64,000 nt of DNA from Anaerofustis stercorihominis DSM 17244 (GTDB lineage Bacteria; Bacillota; Clostridia; Eubacteriales; Anaerofustaceae), in NCBI RefSeq assembly GCF_000154825.1, contig NZ_DS560015.1, positions 521,052-585,051 of the forward strand, written 5' to 3'. Below are positions 35,979 through 44,573 of the stretch, piece by piece. The stretch's first letter is position 1. Every line of letters begins with the position of its first letter. Position numbers and translations under genes: made by a program. The notes beneath the pieces were generated by a model, which saw nothing but the letters and a program-made list of their open reading frames with translations, had not been told where the DNA came from and did not search any database.

Positions 35979-36312
35979 TTATTCTCCTTTGATGATTTAA
36001 TAATAACTTTTATAAATATTGAATTTCTATGTTTTATAACCTATTCGTAAAATTTCAAAAACTTATATCAAATTTACTTTTATATTTTTAAAACAGATTT
36101 GAATCAGCATTCATTTTACATTTGTAATTTCCTATAATACAAATATATAAATTATTTGTGATTAAATTTTCTTTTACATTAGGAACTTAAAATATATTGT
36201 TAAAAATAATAACCATAATTTAAAACAAACCTTGTTCTAATATATACAAAACCATAATGATATAATTTTAGCTTTAAATATATTAACTATATTGATTTTT
36301 CAGTAATCAAAC
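35979..36312. other. A+T-rich spacer between the two OYE genes
   Basis: 334 nt, very A+T-rich. TATAAT-like sequences are present but none has a well-spaced -35. No hairpin with a T-tail, no ORF. The downstream gene has a CTCCTTTG (GGAG) ribosome site at its edge. Confidence 0.5.
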
Positions 36313-37359
36313 TTAATACAAAGTATCCCCCGTCTTTATAAGGTTGGGACATTTATTGTCTCCTCCGTTCAAACGACATTTCGGCTTGCAGTGATAACAA
36401 TAATTTATAGGTATATCGTTCTTTGCCTTATATGCCCACTGATAGTCGGAAAGAAGTTCTCTTCCTATGGCGGTGAAATCCGCATATCCTTCCTTTAAAA
36501 GTTTCTCGGCTCTCTCTGGTGTAGATATCCTGTTTACGCAGATAACGGGAATATCCGCATTTTCCTTTATTATTTTTGCACTTGATGTAACCGAGTTGAA
36601 CTCGTGTTCTTTATCTTCCAAAGATGTTGAAGCATCGAAAGCAGAAGATATATTTAAGACATCCACGCCCGCGTTTACAAGCATATTCGCTCCCTTGATA
36701 ACATCATCTATATCTTCCATATTAACTCCCATCCTGTAATAAATAGGATAATCCTCTCCAACAGCTTCCCTTACCGCTTTTGTGACCTCGATAGGAAAAC
36801 GGTATCTGTCTTCCAAGTTTTCAAATCCGTACTCATCGGTCCTATTATTGTATTTTTTTAGAGTGAATTCACATAACAAATATCCGTGAGCACCGTGAAG
36901 TTCCACAGCTTTAAATCCGGCTTCTTTCGCCCTTACCGCCGCATTTACAAAGTCATTTACTGATTTTTTGATATCATCTTTTGACATCTGTCTGCCGTAT
37001 CCCTCCAAAGGACTAGGACCGTAAGGACACTCTTCCATCTTTGCCTTTATTCCCGCATTATGAAGCTGAATTACGGAAAATGCTCCGTTATCGTTTATGG
37101 CACCTGCAAGCTTTTTAAGCCCCGGGATAAACTTATCGTCCCATATCCCGATTTGGTTCCATGCCTTTTGATTACCGTCTACACCGCTTGCCTCAACTAT
37201 AATGGTACCTACTTCGTTCTTTGCTCTCTTTTCGTAGTAAGATATATGCCTATCATCTATAAAGCCGTCTGACCTAACGAGAGAATATGTAACCATCGGA
37301 GACATCACTATCCTGTTTTTTATAACGTTTCCTTTAAGTGTAAAACTATCAAATAACAT
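36313..37359 (-). CDS. Old-yellow-enzyme family NADH:flavin oxidoreductase (copy 2)
   Basis: 348 residues from ATG at 37359, chosen because GGAGG lies 7 nt upstream; an earlier start adds five residues only. It is closely similar to copy 1 through the whole barrel (KNRIVMSPMVTY, IIVEASGVDGNQKAWNQIGIWDDKF, ELHGAHGYLLCEFT, FTAIGRELLSDYQWAYKAKNDIPINYCYHCK). The same C-terminal Fe-S type cysteine pattern is present and the FAD domain is absent. The ligand-facing stretch around residues 105-125 differs most between the copies, suggesting different substrates. Tandem duplication is the simplest origin. Confidence 0.9.
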   Translation of the reverse strand: MLFDSFTLKGNVIKNRIVMSPMVTYSLVRSDGFIDDRHISYYEKRAKNEVGTIIVEASGVDGNQKAWNQIGIWDDKFIPGLKKLAGAINDNGAFSVIQLHNAGIKAKMEECPYGPSPLEGYGRQMSKDDIKKSVNDFVNAAVRAKEAGFKAVELHGAHGYLLCEFTLKKYNNRTDEYGFENLEDRYRFPIEVTKAVREAVGEDYPIYYRMGVNMEDIDDVIKGANMLVNAGVDVLNISSAFDASTSLEDKEHEFNSVTSSAKIIKENADIPVICVNRISTPERAEKLLKEGYADFTAIGRELLSDYQWAYKAKNDIPINYCYHCKPKCRLNGGDNKCPNLIKTGDTLY

Positions 37360-37381
37360 TTTAACACCTCCCAATATAATG

Positions 37382-37409
37382 ATTATATCATAATATTTAT
37401 AATATTGAA
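37382..37409 (-). promoter_or_regulatory. Promoter of OYE copy 2
   Basis: On the minus strand, TTCAAT (37409-37404), 16 nt, TATAAT (37387-37382), 23 nt before the start codon. Confidence 0.45.
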
Positions 37410-37783
37410 CATTTAAGACCTATCTGAAATATATATTTAAACCAAAGAAAGTATTATGAGTAAGGTTTCATATTAAAATATAGAAGTAAAAATATTTATT
37501 GATTTTAGCGGTAAAATAATATTTGTTTATAAAATCATCTGATAAATGAAATCATAATATCAATCATTCGTTTTCTGTGATTAAAATAATATATACTAAT
37601 CTTTTATTAACACTTAATTTTCTTTACCGATTATAAGTAAATAACTTTAAATAAAGCATTGTATGTCTCATATCTTATTCATTTTAAATTTGCATACCAA
37701 ATCTTCTTCCCCAATACATAATTCCTTACAAAAACCGACTTAAAGCATAAGAATAATAAATCCTACTTTATGCGATTATTTTA
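37410..37783. other. A+T-rich intergenic stretch, nothing recognised
   Basis: About 370 nt between the OYE promoter and the promoter of the small RHH gene. No ORF with a ribosome site and no clear terminator. Confidence 0.5.
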
Positions 37784-37824
37784 TTGGCTTATGTGTTACC
37801 ACAGTATATAATATATGTATTACC
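37784..37824 (+). promoter_or_regulatory. Promoter with direct repeats for the small RHH gene
   Basis: TTGGCT (37784-37789), 17 nt, TATAAT (37807-37812). Two direct copies of GT(G/A)TTACC (37793-37800 and 37817-37824) flank the -10 box at a 24-nt step. This is the kind of site a ribbon-helix-helix repressor uses to regulate itself. Confidence 0.55.
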
Positions 37825-37845
37825 AAAAGCGAGGTGATTACTTTA

Positions 37846-38022
37846 ATGGTAAAAAAAATGGGTAGACCTACAGATAACCCCAGGACTTATAATACCAGGA
37901 TAAGGATGAATGAAGACGAAGTAAGAGTGTTGACTATATGTGCCGATAAGCTTGGCATGACACGTTCGGATGTATTAAGGCTAGGATTATCAATGGTTTA
38001 CGAAGAAATAATAAAAAAATAA
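37846..38022 (+). CDS. Small ribbon-helix-helix-like protein (mobile-element type)
   Basis: 58 residues starting MVKKMGRPTDNPRTYNTRIRM. The GRPTDNP start followed by a beta strand and helices (EVRVLTICADKLGMTRSDVLRLGL) matches small RHH/CopG-type regulators found in Firmicute conjugative elements. The ATG at 37846 is preferred because GAGG lies 11 nt upstream; a GTG at 37834 is too close to the ribosome site. Its promoter has direct repeats, and another RHH-like gene and a broken element gene follow, so this is a remnant of a mobile element. Confidence 0.75.
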   Translation: MVKKMGRPTDNPRTYNTRIRMNEDEVRVLTICADKLGMTRSDVLRLGLSMVYEEIIKK

Positions 38023-38025
38023 AAA

Positions 38026-38105
38026 GACAGCCCACCCTGCCATACCAAGCAATTATGTGGACTGTCACCCCTAACGGAGTATGTAAATATTATACACTGC
38101 ATACT
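38026..38105 (+). other. Two hairpins between the small RHH genes
   Basis: GACAGCCCAC (38026-38035) pairs with GTGGACTGTC (38057-38066) with one mismatch. AGTATG (38078-38083) pairs with CATACT (38100-38105). There is no T-tail, so they are more likely RNA structure or element ends than terminators. Confidence 0.4.
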
Positions 38106-38142
38106 TCTGTTTGGCAAGGATAAAAACGGAGGTATATTTTTT

Positions 38143-38304
38143 ATGAAATACAAATACATTGAATTCACATTAGATAGAGAAATAAAAGAAAAACTGGACA
38201 GATACTGCAAAGAAAATGACTTGACCATAGAAGAAACGGTAAATCTTGCCATCACAAAACTGGAAGATTTATATTTAAACGGTTCGGAGGGGAAAAATGA
38301 TTGA
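38143..38304 (+). CDS. Small RHH-like protein of the same mobile remnant
   Basis: 53 residues, MKYKYIEFTLDREIKEKLDRYCKEN... A beta strand then two helices (IKEKLDRYCKENDLTIEETVNLAITKLEDLY) suit a ribbon-helix-helix fold. GGAGG lies 8 nt upstream of the ATG. Its 3' end overlaps the start of the broken gene that follows (38297). Family assignment is tentative. Confidence 0.6.
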   Translation: MKYKYIEFTLDREIKEKLDRYCKENDLTIEETVNLAITKLEDLYLNGSEGKND

Positions 38305-38545
38305 CGATATATTCGGCTAAATATATAGGAAATTCTGCCCTAACGATAGTAATTTTAAAGCGGAACATACACCAAAGAATATCAGAATGGAAAAATCAAA
38401 CTTAACAGAGCATTTGAGAGAAATCATAACAAAAGAACGATATGTTTAAATTGAAGATACCATAAACAAATACGCCTATTTGATAGAAGAAGCATTTTTC
38501 ATACAGGGATACAAAGAATCAATAAAAGATTTAAAAAAAATCTAG
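38297..38545 (+). pseudogene. Broken mobile-element ORF (DUF6809-like)
   Basis: From ATG at 38297 the frame reads MIDDIFG, stop, IYRKFCPNDSNFKAEHTPKNIRMEKSNLTE..., a second stop after ITKERYV, then a helical end (IEDTINKYAYLIEEAFFIQGYKESIKDL) and a final stop at 38543-38545. The pattern of a short N-terminal motif, a charged helical middle and a Y-x-L-x-E-A-F-F-I-Q-G-(Y/F)-K end resembles small proteins of about 80 residues found in Firmicute conjugative elements. Two in-frame stops (TAA and TAA) mean the gene is dead. Confidence 0.65.
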
Positions 38546-38787
38546 AAAAAGATAATATTATTAGTTTAGATATAAAAAACTTATGAGAGATACTAACTTT
38601 GTATCCCTGTTTTCTTAATCATATATTCATAAATTTTAATATTCAAAGTGTATTATATAACTATAACGATAAAACCTATTTATTATATATTTGATATAAG
38701 TCAATTAAAATTATAATAAATTAGTTATAAATAGTATTAAAAATCAAAATATAATATTATTAATTACTAACTTTTAACACAAAAAGC

Positions 38788-38816
38788 TTGACTAACAGGG
38801 ATTTTACGGTTATACT
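38788..38816 (+). promoter_or_regulatory. infC operon promoter
   Basis: TTGACT (38788-38793), 17 nt, TATACT (38811-38816). The transcript would start near 38823 and carry a leader of about 140 nt. Confidence 0.7.
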
Positions 38817-38822
38817 ATTTAA

Positions 38823-38941
38823 GTCAAACAAAGTAGAAGAATTGCTTCTCACCAAACAAACGTGGATTTAGTTTGGTAAATATATTGCAAATTAATTGTA
38901 GTGATATATTTAGGTAGCAGTTCTATGCTATCTATTTTTTT
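38823..38941 (+). ncRNA. L20-type leader of infC-rpmI-rplT, with terminator
   Basis: The leader has a hairpin ACCAAAC (about 38859-38865) with GTTTGGT (about 38873-38880). Then comes a transcription terminator, TAGGTAGCA (38911-38919) with TGCTATCTA (38926-38934) followed by seven T's. It ends only about 7 nt before the GGAGG of infC. In Bacillus this operon is controlled by L20 binding to a leader and promoting termination. The position, gene order and terminator fit. The exact L20 pseudoknot is not verified here. Confidence 0.65.
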
Positions 38942-38961
38942 AATCATGGAGGTATAATTCG

Positions 38962-39483
38962 ATTAAAGATTTTCAAATTAACGAACAAATCAGAGACAGA
39001 GAAGTAAGAGTTGTCGCTGATGATGGTTCTATGCTTGGTATTATGTCTGCTGAAGAAGCTTTGAAACAAGCCGATCAGAGAAACTTGGATTTAGTTAAAG
39101 TTTCCCCTGAAGCTAAACCGCCGGTTTGTAAAATTCTTGACTACGGAAAGTTCAAATACGAACAAAACAGAAAAGAAAAAGAAAACAAGAAAAACCAAAA
39201 GGTTGTAAACATCAAAGAAATCAGGACTTCAGTTAGAGTACAGGATCATGACTTGGAAGTAAAAGCCAAGAACTGCCGTAAATTCTTATCAGCGGGAGAC
39301 AAAGTTAAAGTTTCCGTTAGGTTCAGAGGCAGAGAAATGGCATATGTAAACAGAGGTAAAGAAGTACTCTTAAAATTTGCTTCTATGGTTGATGAAGTAG
39401 GAACAATAGAAACTAAGCCTAAGCTTGAAGGACGTAACTATACTATGACTTTAAGCCCAATAAAAGGTAAAGAAAAAAAATAG
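38962..39483 (+). CDS. infC: Translation initiation factor IF-3, ATT start codon
   Basis: IF-3 binds the 30S subunit and checks start codons. The start is the rare ATT at 38962. GGAGG lies 9 nt upstream and no ATG, GTG or TTG occurs in frame before residue 24, although the conserved N-terminus ([21 protein letters not shown]) begins exactly there. That gives 173 residues, the family length. An ATG at 39031 would cut off the essential N-domain. ATT starts are well known for infC and let IF-3 repress its own translation. The C-domain has [23 protein letters not shown] and [11 protein letters not shown]. First gene of infC-rpmI-rplT. Confidence 0.95.
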   Translation: MKDFQINEQIRDREVRVVADDGSMLGIMSAEEALKQADQRNLDLVKVSPEAKPPVCKILDYGKFKYEQNRKEKENKKNQKVVNIKEIRTSVRVQDHDLEVKAKNCRKFLSAGDKVKVSVRFRGREMAYVNRGKEVLLKFASMVDEVGTIETKPKLEGRNYTMTLSPIKGKEKK

Positions 39484-39503
39484 CAGGAAGGAACGGATTT
39501 AAA

Positions 39504-39698
39504 ATGCCTAAAATGAAATCGCACAGAGGTGCATCTAAAAGATTTAAAAGAAAAAAATCTGGTGTTATCAAAAGAAAGAAAGCTTTCAGAAATCATATTC
39601 TAAACAAAAAAACAACTAAGAGAAAAAGAAAATTAAGAAAGGGTGGCTACGTTTCTGCAGCTGACCAAAAGACAATCAGCTACATTATCGTTAAGTAG
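39504..39698 (+). CDS. rpmI: 50S ribosomal protein L35
   Basis: 64 residues, very basic, [20 protein letters not shown] start and the (K/R)GG(Y/V)VS end typical of L35. It lies 20 nt after infC and 17 nt before rplT, with a GGAAGGA-type site. Part of the large ribosomal subunit, near the peptidyl-transferase region. Confidence 0.98.
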   Translation: MPKMKSHRGASKRFKRKKSGVIKRKKAFRNHILNKKTTKRKRKLRKGGYVSAADQKTISYIIVK

Positions 39699-39715
39699 TT
39701 AAAAGGTGATGATAT

Positions 39716-40069
39716 ATGGCTAGAGTAAAGAGAAGTTTAAATAGTAAAAAGAAACATAAAAAAGTTTTAAAACTTGCTAAAGGTTATTACGGAGCAAAAT
39801 CTAAATTATACAGACCTGCAAACGAAGCTGTAATGAGAGCTTTAAGAAGTTCTTATGCAGGAAGAAAACAAAAGAAGAGAGATTTTAGAAAACTTTGGAT
39901 AACAAGAATCAACGCAGCGGCAAGAATGAACGATATGTCTTATTCAAGATTCATAAACGGTCTTAAAAACGCTAACGTTGAAATCGACAGAAAAATGTTA
40001 GCTGACATCGCTATGAATGACGAAGCTGCATTCGCTAAATTAGTGGAAGTTGCTAAAGGCGCACTATAA
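39716..40069 (+). CDS. rplT: 50S ribosomal protein L20
   Basis: 117 residues, [29 protein letters not shown] start and LWI(T)RINAAARMN(D)MSYSRFI core, standard L20. It is a 23S rRNA-binding assembly protein and, in Bacillus-type operons, the repressor of the infC leader upstream. AAGGTGATGAT-type ribosome site precedes it. Confidence 0.98.
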   Translation: MARVKRSLNSKKKHKKVLKLAKGYYGAKSKLYRPANEAVMRALRSSYAGRKQKKRDFRKLWITRINAAARMNDMSYSRFINGLKNANVEIDRKMLADIAMNDEAAFAKLVEVAKGAL

Positions 40070-40074
40070 AATTC

Positions 40075-40106
40075 AAAGACATGACTTCGGTTGTGTCTTT
40101 TTTTAT
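40075..40106 (+). terminator. infC-rpmI-rplT operon terminator
   Basis: AAAGACA (40075-40081) pairs with TGTCTTT (40094-40100) around a TTCGG loop, followed by TTTTATTT. Confidence 0.75.
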
Positions 40107-40240
40107 TTCAAAGAACCTTTTAATCACATATTTATTTGGTTAAAAAAGTCTTAAGATAATATTAAACTTCGATTTTAAAGTTGAGTTTATATATTATTTA
40201 TTGTATCATGTTAAAGTATTATGAGAGAAAGAGGTAAAGT

Positions 40241-40744
40241 TTGAGTTATAAAAACAAAAAAGTAAATTGGTTTTGTCTATCGATTTTAGTTATATATATA
40301 ATAATAGTTTTCTCCATGACTCTCGTTCCTTATATGGGCGAATACACATATGAAAGAAACTATAATTTGATCCCCTTTGCGAGTATTAAAAGTTATTTTG
40401 AAAGCCTTAGATATAACGGCTTTTTCAGCGGAGGACAGCCGAGCATGGTCGCATTTATAAACCTGTTTGGGAATATAGGTCTCCTTCTTCCCTACGGATT
40501 TTTGCTCCCTCTAGCCTTTCCGGGAAAGATAACTTTTAAAAAGACGGTCTTTACCGCATTTTTAATGACTACTTTTATAGAAGTTTCACAGTTCTTATTC
40601 CTTGTAAGCAGAAGAGCCGATATAGACGATGTGATATTCAATACACTCAGTGCGGTGATTGGGTATATTTTATACTTCATAATATGCCACAGACATTATA
40701 AATATTATAAGAAACATAAACCGAACGGTAAATATTTTTCATAA
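40241..40744 (+). CDS. VanZ-like membrane protein
   Basis: 167 residues with TTG start: GAGG lies 6 nt upstream and no other start fits. Membrane segments at about 9-30, 72-90, 98-118 and 135-152. The VanZ family core is visible: NLIPFASI near residue 45, NLFGNIGLLLPYGFLLPL near 75, and EVSQFLF...RRADIDDVIFNTLSAVIGYI near 120-150. VanZ proteins raise resistance to teicoplanin or lipoglycopeptides, but chromosomal relatives like this have unknown roles. Followed 9 nt later by another membrane protein gene, with which it probably forms an operon. Confidence 0.85.
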   Translation: MSYKNKKVNWFCLSILVIYIIIVFSMTLVPYMGEYTYERNYNLIPFASIKSYFESLRYNGFFSGGQPSMVAFINLFGNIGLLLPYGFLLPLAFPGKITFKKTVFTAFLMTTFIEVSQFLFLVSRRADIDDVIFNTLSAVIGYILYFIICHRHYKYYKKHKPNGKYFS

Positions 40745-40753
40745 GAGGTACAT

Positions 40754-41296
40754 ATGGCAGAAACACTCTACACCCTACATTTCAATTACTCTTATATCCC
40801 GATATTATTGATACCTCTTATTGTATCAATTGGATTTTTTACTTTCAATAGGTGGTATACAAGGCAAAACTCGGGAGTAAATGAACCCCGCAATAAGCTA
40901 CATAAAAAGTATATAGCAAATAATATACTCACAAAAGCGGTAGGCTTGATCACGTTTATATTATTTATTTATACATCTGCGGGTTATCTGATAGACTACT
41001 TTGACTTAAAAGAAAAATATGAAACCGATAATTATAAAACAATAAGCGGATATGTAGAAAGATTTCATGCACTAAAAAAAGAAGGACACGACAGCGAACA
41101 TTTTTATATAGATGATATTTATTTTGAATATTCAAACAGAGAAATGATGAGCGGATATAATATCCCTCTATATAAAAACGGAGCGATAAAAATTAACGGT
41201 CAATATTTGATTATAAAATACGTCACATATGAAAACGGAGAAAATGTGATAATTGAAATAAAAGAAGATAAAATCAAGGAGATGAAGAATGAATAA
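40754..41296 (+). CDS. Membrane protein of unknown function
   Basis: 180 residues. Two membrane segments (about 14-32 and 61-82), then an extracytoplasmic or cytoplasmic domain of about 95 residues that looks mainly beta (TISGYVERFHALKKEGHDSEHFYIDDIYFEYSNREM, then INGQYLIIKYV). No family is recognised with confidence. GAGG lies 6 nt upstream. The end overlaps the next gene, a GNAT acetyltransferase, by 8 nt, so the three genes VanZ-like, this one and GNAT are coupled. Confidence 0.7.
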   Translation: MAETLYTLHFNYSYIPILLIPLIVSIGFFTFNRWYTRQNSGVNEPRNKLHKKYIANNILTKAVGLITFILFIYTSAGYLIDYFDLKEKYETDNYKTISGYVERFHALKKEGHDSEHFYIDDIYFEYSNREMMSGYNIPLYKNGAIKINGQYLIIKYVTYENGENVIIEIKEDKIKEMKNE

Positions 41297-41765
41297 ATTA
41301 AAATTCAGATTTGCAGAACCGAAAGACACAAAGTTAATACTTACATTCATAAAAGAACTTGCGGTATACGAAAATATGCTGGATGAAGTAGTGGCAGATG
41401 AAGAAACTTTGAACAAATGGCTGTTCGAAAAGAAAAAAGCCGAGGTAATAATCGGAGAAGTGGAAAACGAACCCATTGGATTTGCATTATTCTTCCATAA
41501 TTTTTCTACATTCCTTGGTAAAAGCGGAATATACTTGGAAGACTTATACATAAGAGAAGAATATAGGAAAAACGGTTACGGCAAAGGTTTTCTAAAGAAA
41601 TTAGCTCAGATCGCAAAGGAAAGAGACTGCGGGAGACTTGAATGGTCCTGTCTTGACTGGAACAAACCGAGCATCGATTTTTATCTTTCATTGGGAGCGG
41701 AACCTATGGACGAATGGACGGTTTACAGACTGACGAGAGAAAAAATAGACAGACTGGCGAAATAA
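41289..41765 (+). CDS. GNAT family N-acetyltransferase
   Basis: 158 residues. A single GNAT domain: KFRFAEPKDTKLILTFIKELAVYE start, ALFFHNFSTFLGKSGIYLEDLYIREEYRKNGYGKGFLKKLAQIA as strands 4-5 and the acetyl-CoA pyrophosphate loop (R/Q)xxGx(G/A), then LEWSCLDWNKPSIDFYLSLGAEPMDEW. This is the spermidine/diamine-acetyltransferase-like branch, although the substrate is not proven. It overlaps the upstream gene by 8 nt. Confidence 0.9.
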   Translation: MNKLKFRFAEPKDTKLILTFIKELAVYENMLDEVVADEETLNKWLFEKKKAEVIIGEVENEPIGFALFFHNFSTFLGKSGIYLEDLYIREEYRKNGYGKGFLKKLAQIAKERDCGRLEWSCLDWNKPSIDFYLSLGAEPMDEWTVYRLTREKIDRLAK

Positions 41766-41767
41766 GA

Positions 41768-41799
41768 AAAGATACTTACTATTAGTAAGTATCTTTTTT
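41768..41799. terminator. Terminator between GNAT and hybrid kinase genes
   Basis: GATACTTAC (41771-41779), TATTA loop, GTAAGTATC (41785-41793), with A's before and T's after. It serves both convergent genes; the stem overlaps the kinase stop codon region. Confidence 0.8.
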
Positions 41800-44400
41800 G
41801 TTATATATATTATTTAAACTATCTATCAAATTTCCGATATTTATAGGTTTGCTTATATGAGCGTTCATACCAAAGCTTATACTCTTTTCAATATCATCTT
41901 CGAAAGCATTTGCACTTATAGCGATTATTATGACTTCTTTTGCGTCTTTCCTGTCAAGGCCCCTTATTATTTCAGTCGCTTGATAACCGTCCATTACAGG
42001 CATTCGTATATCCATGAATATTATATCGAAATCATATGGCTTGGATTTTTCAAAGGCTTCAACTCCCTCTTCACCGTTTACGGCACAAGTGACTTTGCAG
42101 CCCTGCAATATAAGAAGCTCCCTTAATATTTCCATATTAAGTTCATTGTCTTCTACTATAAGGACGTTTTTGCCCTTTAAAATATCTTCGTTTTTATAAT
42201 TTATATCCTCAAAGTTCAAGTCTATATTATCCATTCCGTATAAAACATCTATTATGGAAGATATAAACATAGGTTTATTTATAAAAGCATCGGCTCTTTC
42301 CCACTTCTTATCATCCATTATATCGATGGTATCATATGAAGAAACGATGATTTTTATATCGTTCTCAGCAGTATCTTTTATATCATCAATGACCTTAGAT
42401 GCACTCATATCGTTTAAATCATCATAGATCATACATATATCATATTTGCTTGGGTTTTCCTTTATTTCTTTAATACCGCATTCTCCGCTTCCGATGCACT
42501 TATAATCTATTTTCATGGTTTCGAATATATAAGCCATCCTATCCAGAGTTTCCGGCATACTGTCTATCAAAAGTATATTCAGTTTTTTATTCATAAAAAT
42601 ATCTATGTTCGGCTCCGGTATTCTGGTAAAAGGCAAATCTACGGTAAAGGTACTTCCCTTTCCCACTTCGCTTTTGAGAGAAATATTACCGCCGAGCATT
42701 TGTGTAAACCTCTTTGCGATAGGAAGCCCAAGCCCCGTCCCTCCGTAGTTATAAGAAACGGAAGCATCTTCTTGTTCGAAAGGATTAAATATTTTATCAA
42801 AGTTTTTCTTTTCTATACCCACCCCGGTATCAGATACCTCAAACCTTATCCAAACCTTATTATCTTCTTCTTTTAATAAGCTTATCCTGTTTGTTATTTC
42901 CCCGCCTTTATCGGTGAATTTAACGGCATTTGAAAGTAAATTTACTATTATCTGATTTGTATGAAGATAATCTCCTTTTACATATGAAGGTATATTCCCG
43001 ATAAGTACACTCTTAAACTTTATGCCCTTTTCTTTTGCCTGCGAAAAGAAAAGGCTGACGGTGGATTCAACAAAATTCCTAAATCCGAATTTTTTATTCT
43101 TAATTTCGACTTTTCCGCTTTCTATTTTCGACATATCCAATATATCGTTTATCAAAACAAGCAAATGTTTCGAAGAAGCGGAAATTTTATTCACGCAGTC
43201 TATTTCTTTTGATTTGTTGTTAATATTTTCTCTTGCCAAAGTGACCATACCTATTATACCGTTCAGAGGAGTTCTTATTTCATGAGACATCCTCGATAAA
43301 AAATCACTTTTTGCTTCATTCGCTTTCTCTGCCTTTTCAAGTGCATTCTTTAAGCTTTCCTGCATCAATACTTGATCGGTTTCATCGCTGTAAACAGTAA
43401 GCCATACATCTTCTCCGTCGGCATCTACATAATTAACCGACATCTTGATTTTTAGGACCTCACCGGAAATAGGATGATGATAATCAAAGGTATACTCCCA
43501 GTCTTCTTTATCCGTACTTTTTTGTATTTTACTTATCTCTTCCCTGTCTTTTTCATCTATATTTCTTATTATCAAATCATATCCGTTCAATAGCTTTTCA
43601 TGCTTTATTCCAAAGAGCTTCTCCGAACTCTCGGATATGAAATTTTCGTTAGGGTCATTTAAATTATGAAGGAAAAGACCCTGAGCGATGTTCTTTGATA
43701 TAGTGTCAAATATGGAGTTTTTATAATTTATTATTTTATTCTTTTTATTCAAAGATATTTGATATGCTATCAGTCCCAAAATAATTATAAGGAACATAAT
43801 AATAGATATAGACTCAGAAATGTTTTTTATATCATTTGCATTCATATAAAAGCTATGTATTTTTATATCGACCTTATTTTGTATTTTTACTACAAGAGTG
43901 TCGATTTTATCAAAATAAGGATTTACGTTATCCGTCATATACTTATTTATTTCTTTATACTTATAATTTTCATCTGACGCATTTTTTAAAAGGATATTTT
44001 CATTTTTCTTTAACTCACGGAAATTATTGTAAAGTTTTCTGACGTTACCGTCATTGGCATCAAAGAAACTTCTTAAGTTCAAAAATTCGCCTTCGACACT
44101 AGCATAAATATTTTCAATATCTTTACTTATATGTTTTATATTATCTTTTGTACTGTTGAATTTCAAATTTTCATTATATACTTTTAGCTTATCTATCTCC
44201 GCATTTACTTTATCCGTAGAAACAAGAACTTCGTAAGGTCTTCTGACTATCAAGTCTACCTGATCCATAAGTTTATTCATGTTGAACATGATTATATAGA
44301 AATAAAGAGCTAAGAAAAAAATCAATACCCCCCATAGAAAAATGATTTTTTTATTATCTCTTAAGCTTTTCTTTATATACTTCTTATCGCTGATTTTCAT
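41782..44400 (-). CDS. Hybrid sensor histidine kinase, intact paralogue
   Basis: 872 residues. Order: membrane helix (about 18-38), extracytoplasmic helical sensor (40-195), membrane helix (197-216), PAS-like domain (about 225-345), HisKA with [18 protein letters not shown] near residue 375, HATPase (about 475-600) with NLLSNAVKFTD, DTGVGIE and GGTGLGLPI boxes, then two receiver domains. The first receiver (about 610-730) has lost the normal Asp pattern (DICMIYDDLND). The second (about 748-865) keeps VEDNELN and FMDIRMPVMDGYQA. No separate response regulator is adjacent, so phosphotransfer within the protein or to a distant partner is likely. A frameshifted paralogue lies upstream. Confidence 0.93.
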   Translation of the reverse strand: MKISDKKYIKKSLRDNKKIIFLWGVLIFFLALYFYIIMFNMNKLMDQVDLIVRRPYEVLVSTDKVNAEIDKLKVYNENLKFNSTKDNIKHISKDIENIYASVEGEFLNLRSFFDANDGNVRKLYNNFRELKKNENILLKNASDENYKYKEINKYMTDNVNPYFDKIDTLVVKIQNKVDIKIHSFYMNANDIKNISESISIIMFLIIILGLIAYQISLNKKNKIINYKNSIFDTISKNIAQGLFLHNLNDPNENFISESSEKLFGIKHEKLLNGYDLIIRNIDEKDREEISKIQKSTDKEDWEYTFDYHHPISGEVLKIKMSVNYVDADGEDVWLTVYSDETDQVLMQESLKNALEKAEKANEAKSDFLSRMSHEIRTPLNGIIGMVTLARENINNKSKEIDCVNKISASSKHLLVLINDILDMSKIESGKVEIKNKKFGFRNFVESTVSLFFSQAKEKGIKFKSVLIGNIPSYVKGDYLHTNQIIVNLLSNAVKFTDKGGEITNRISLLKEEDNKVWIRFEVSDTGVGIEKKNFDKIFNPFEQEDASVSYNYGGTGLGLPIAKRFTQMLGGNISLKSEVGKGSTFTVDLPFTRIPEPNIDIFMNKKLNILLIDSMPETLDRMAYIFETMKIDYKCIGSGECGIKEIKENPSKYDICMIYDDLNDMSASKVIDDIKDTAENDIKIIVSSYDTIDIMDDKKWERADAFINKPMFISSIIDVLYGMDNIDLNFEDINYKNEDILKGKNVLIVEDNELNMEILRELLILQGCKVTCAVNGEEGVEAFEKSKPYDFDIIFMDIRMPVMDGYQATEIIRGLDRKDAKEVIIIAISANAFEDDIEKSISFGMNAHISKPINIGNLIDSLNNIYNKKDTY

Positions 44401-44535
44401 TAAAAAATGCCTCTTTTATGTAATATATATCATTTTAACATAAATACGTTAACATTAAAACTTGAAACTATATTAAATACTTTTTTTGAATTTATACTCA
44501 AACAATATTATACTACCAATATTAAATAATTGCAA

Positions 44536-44567
44536 AACAAAAAAGAGCATAGTAAAATGCTCTTTTT
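44536..44567 (-). terminator. Terminator of the broken hybrid kinase
   Basis: AAAAAGAGCAT (44540-44550) and ATGCTCTTTTT (44557-44567). On the minus strand it is followed by TTTG. It precedes the intact paralogue's leader. Confidence 0.75.
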
Positions 44568-44573
44568 TGTTTT

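Noticed and set aside
38026-38105. Hairpins between the RHH genes as a terminator
   Set aside because: No T-run follows either stem.
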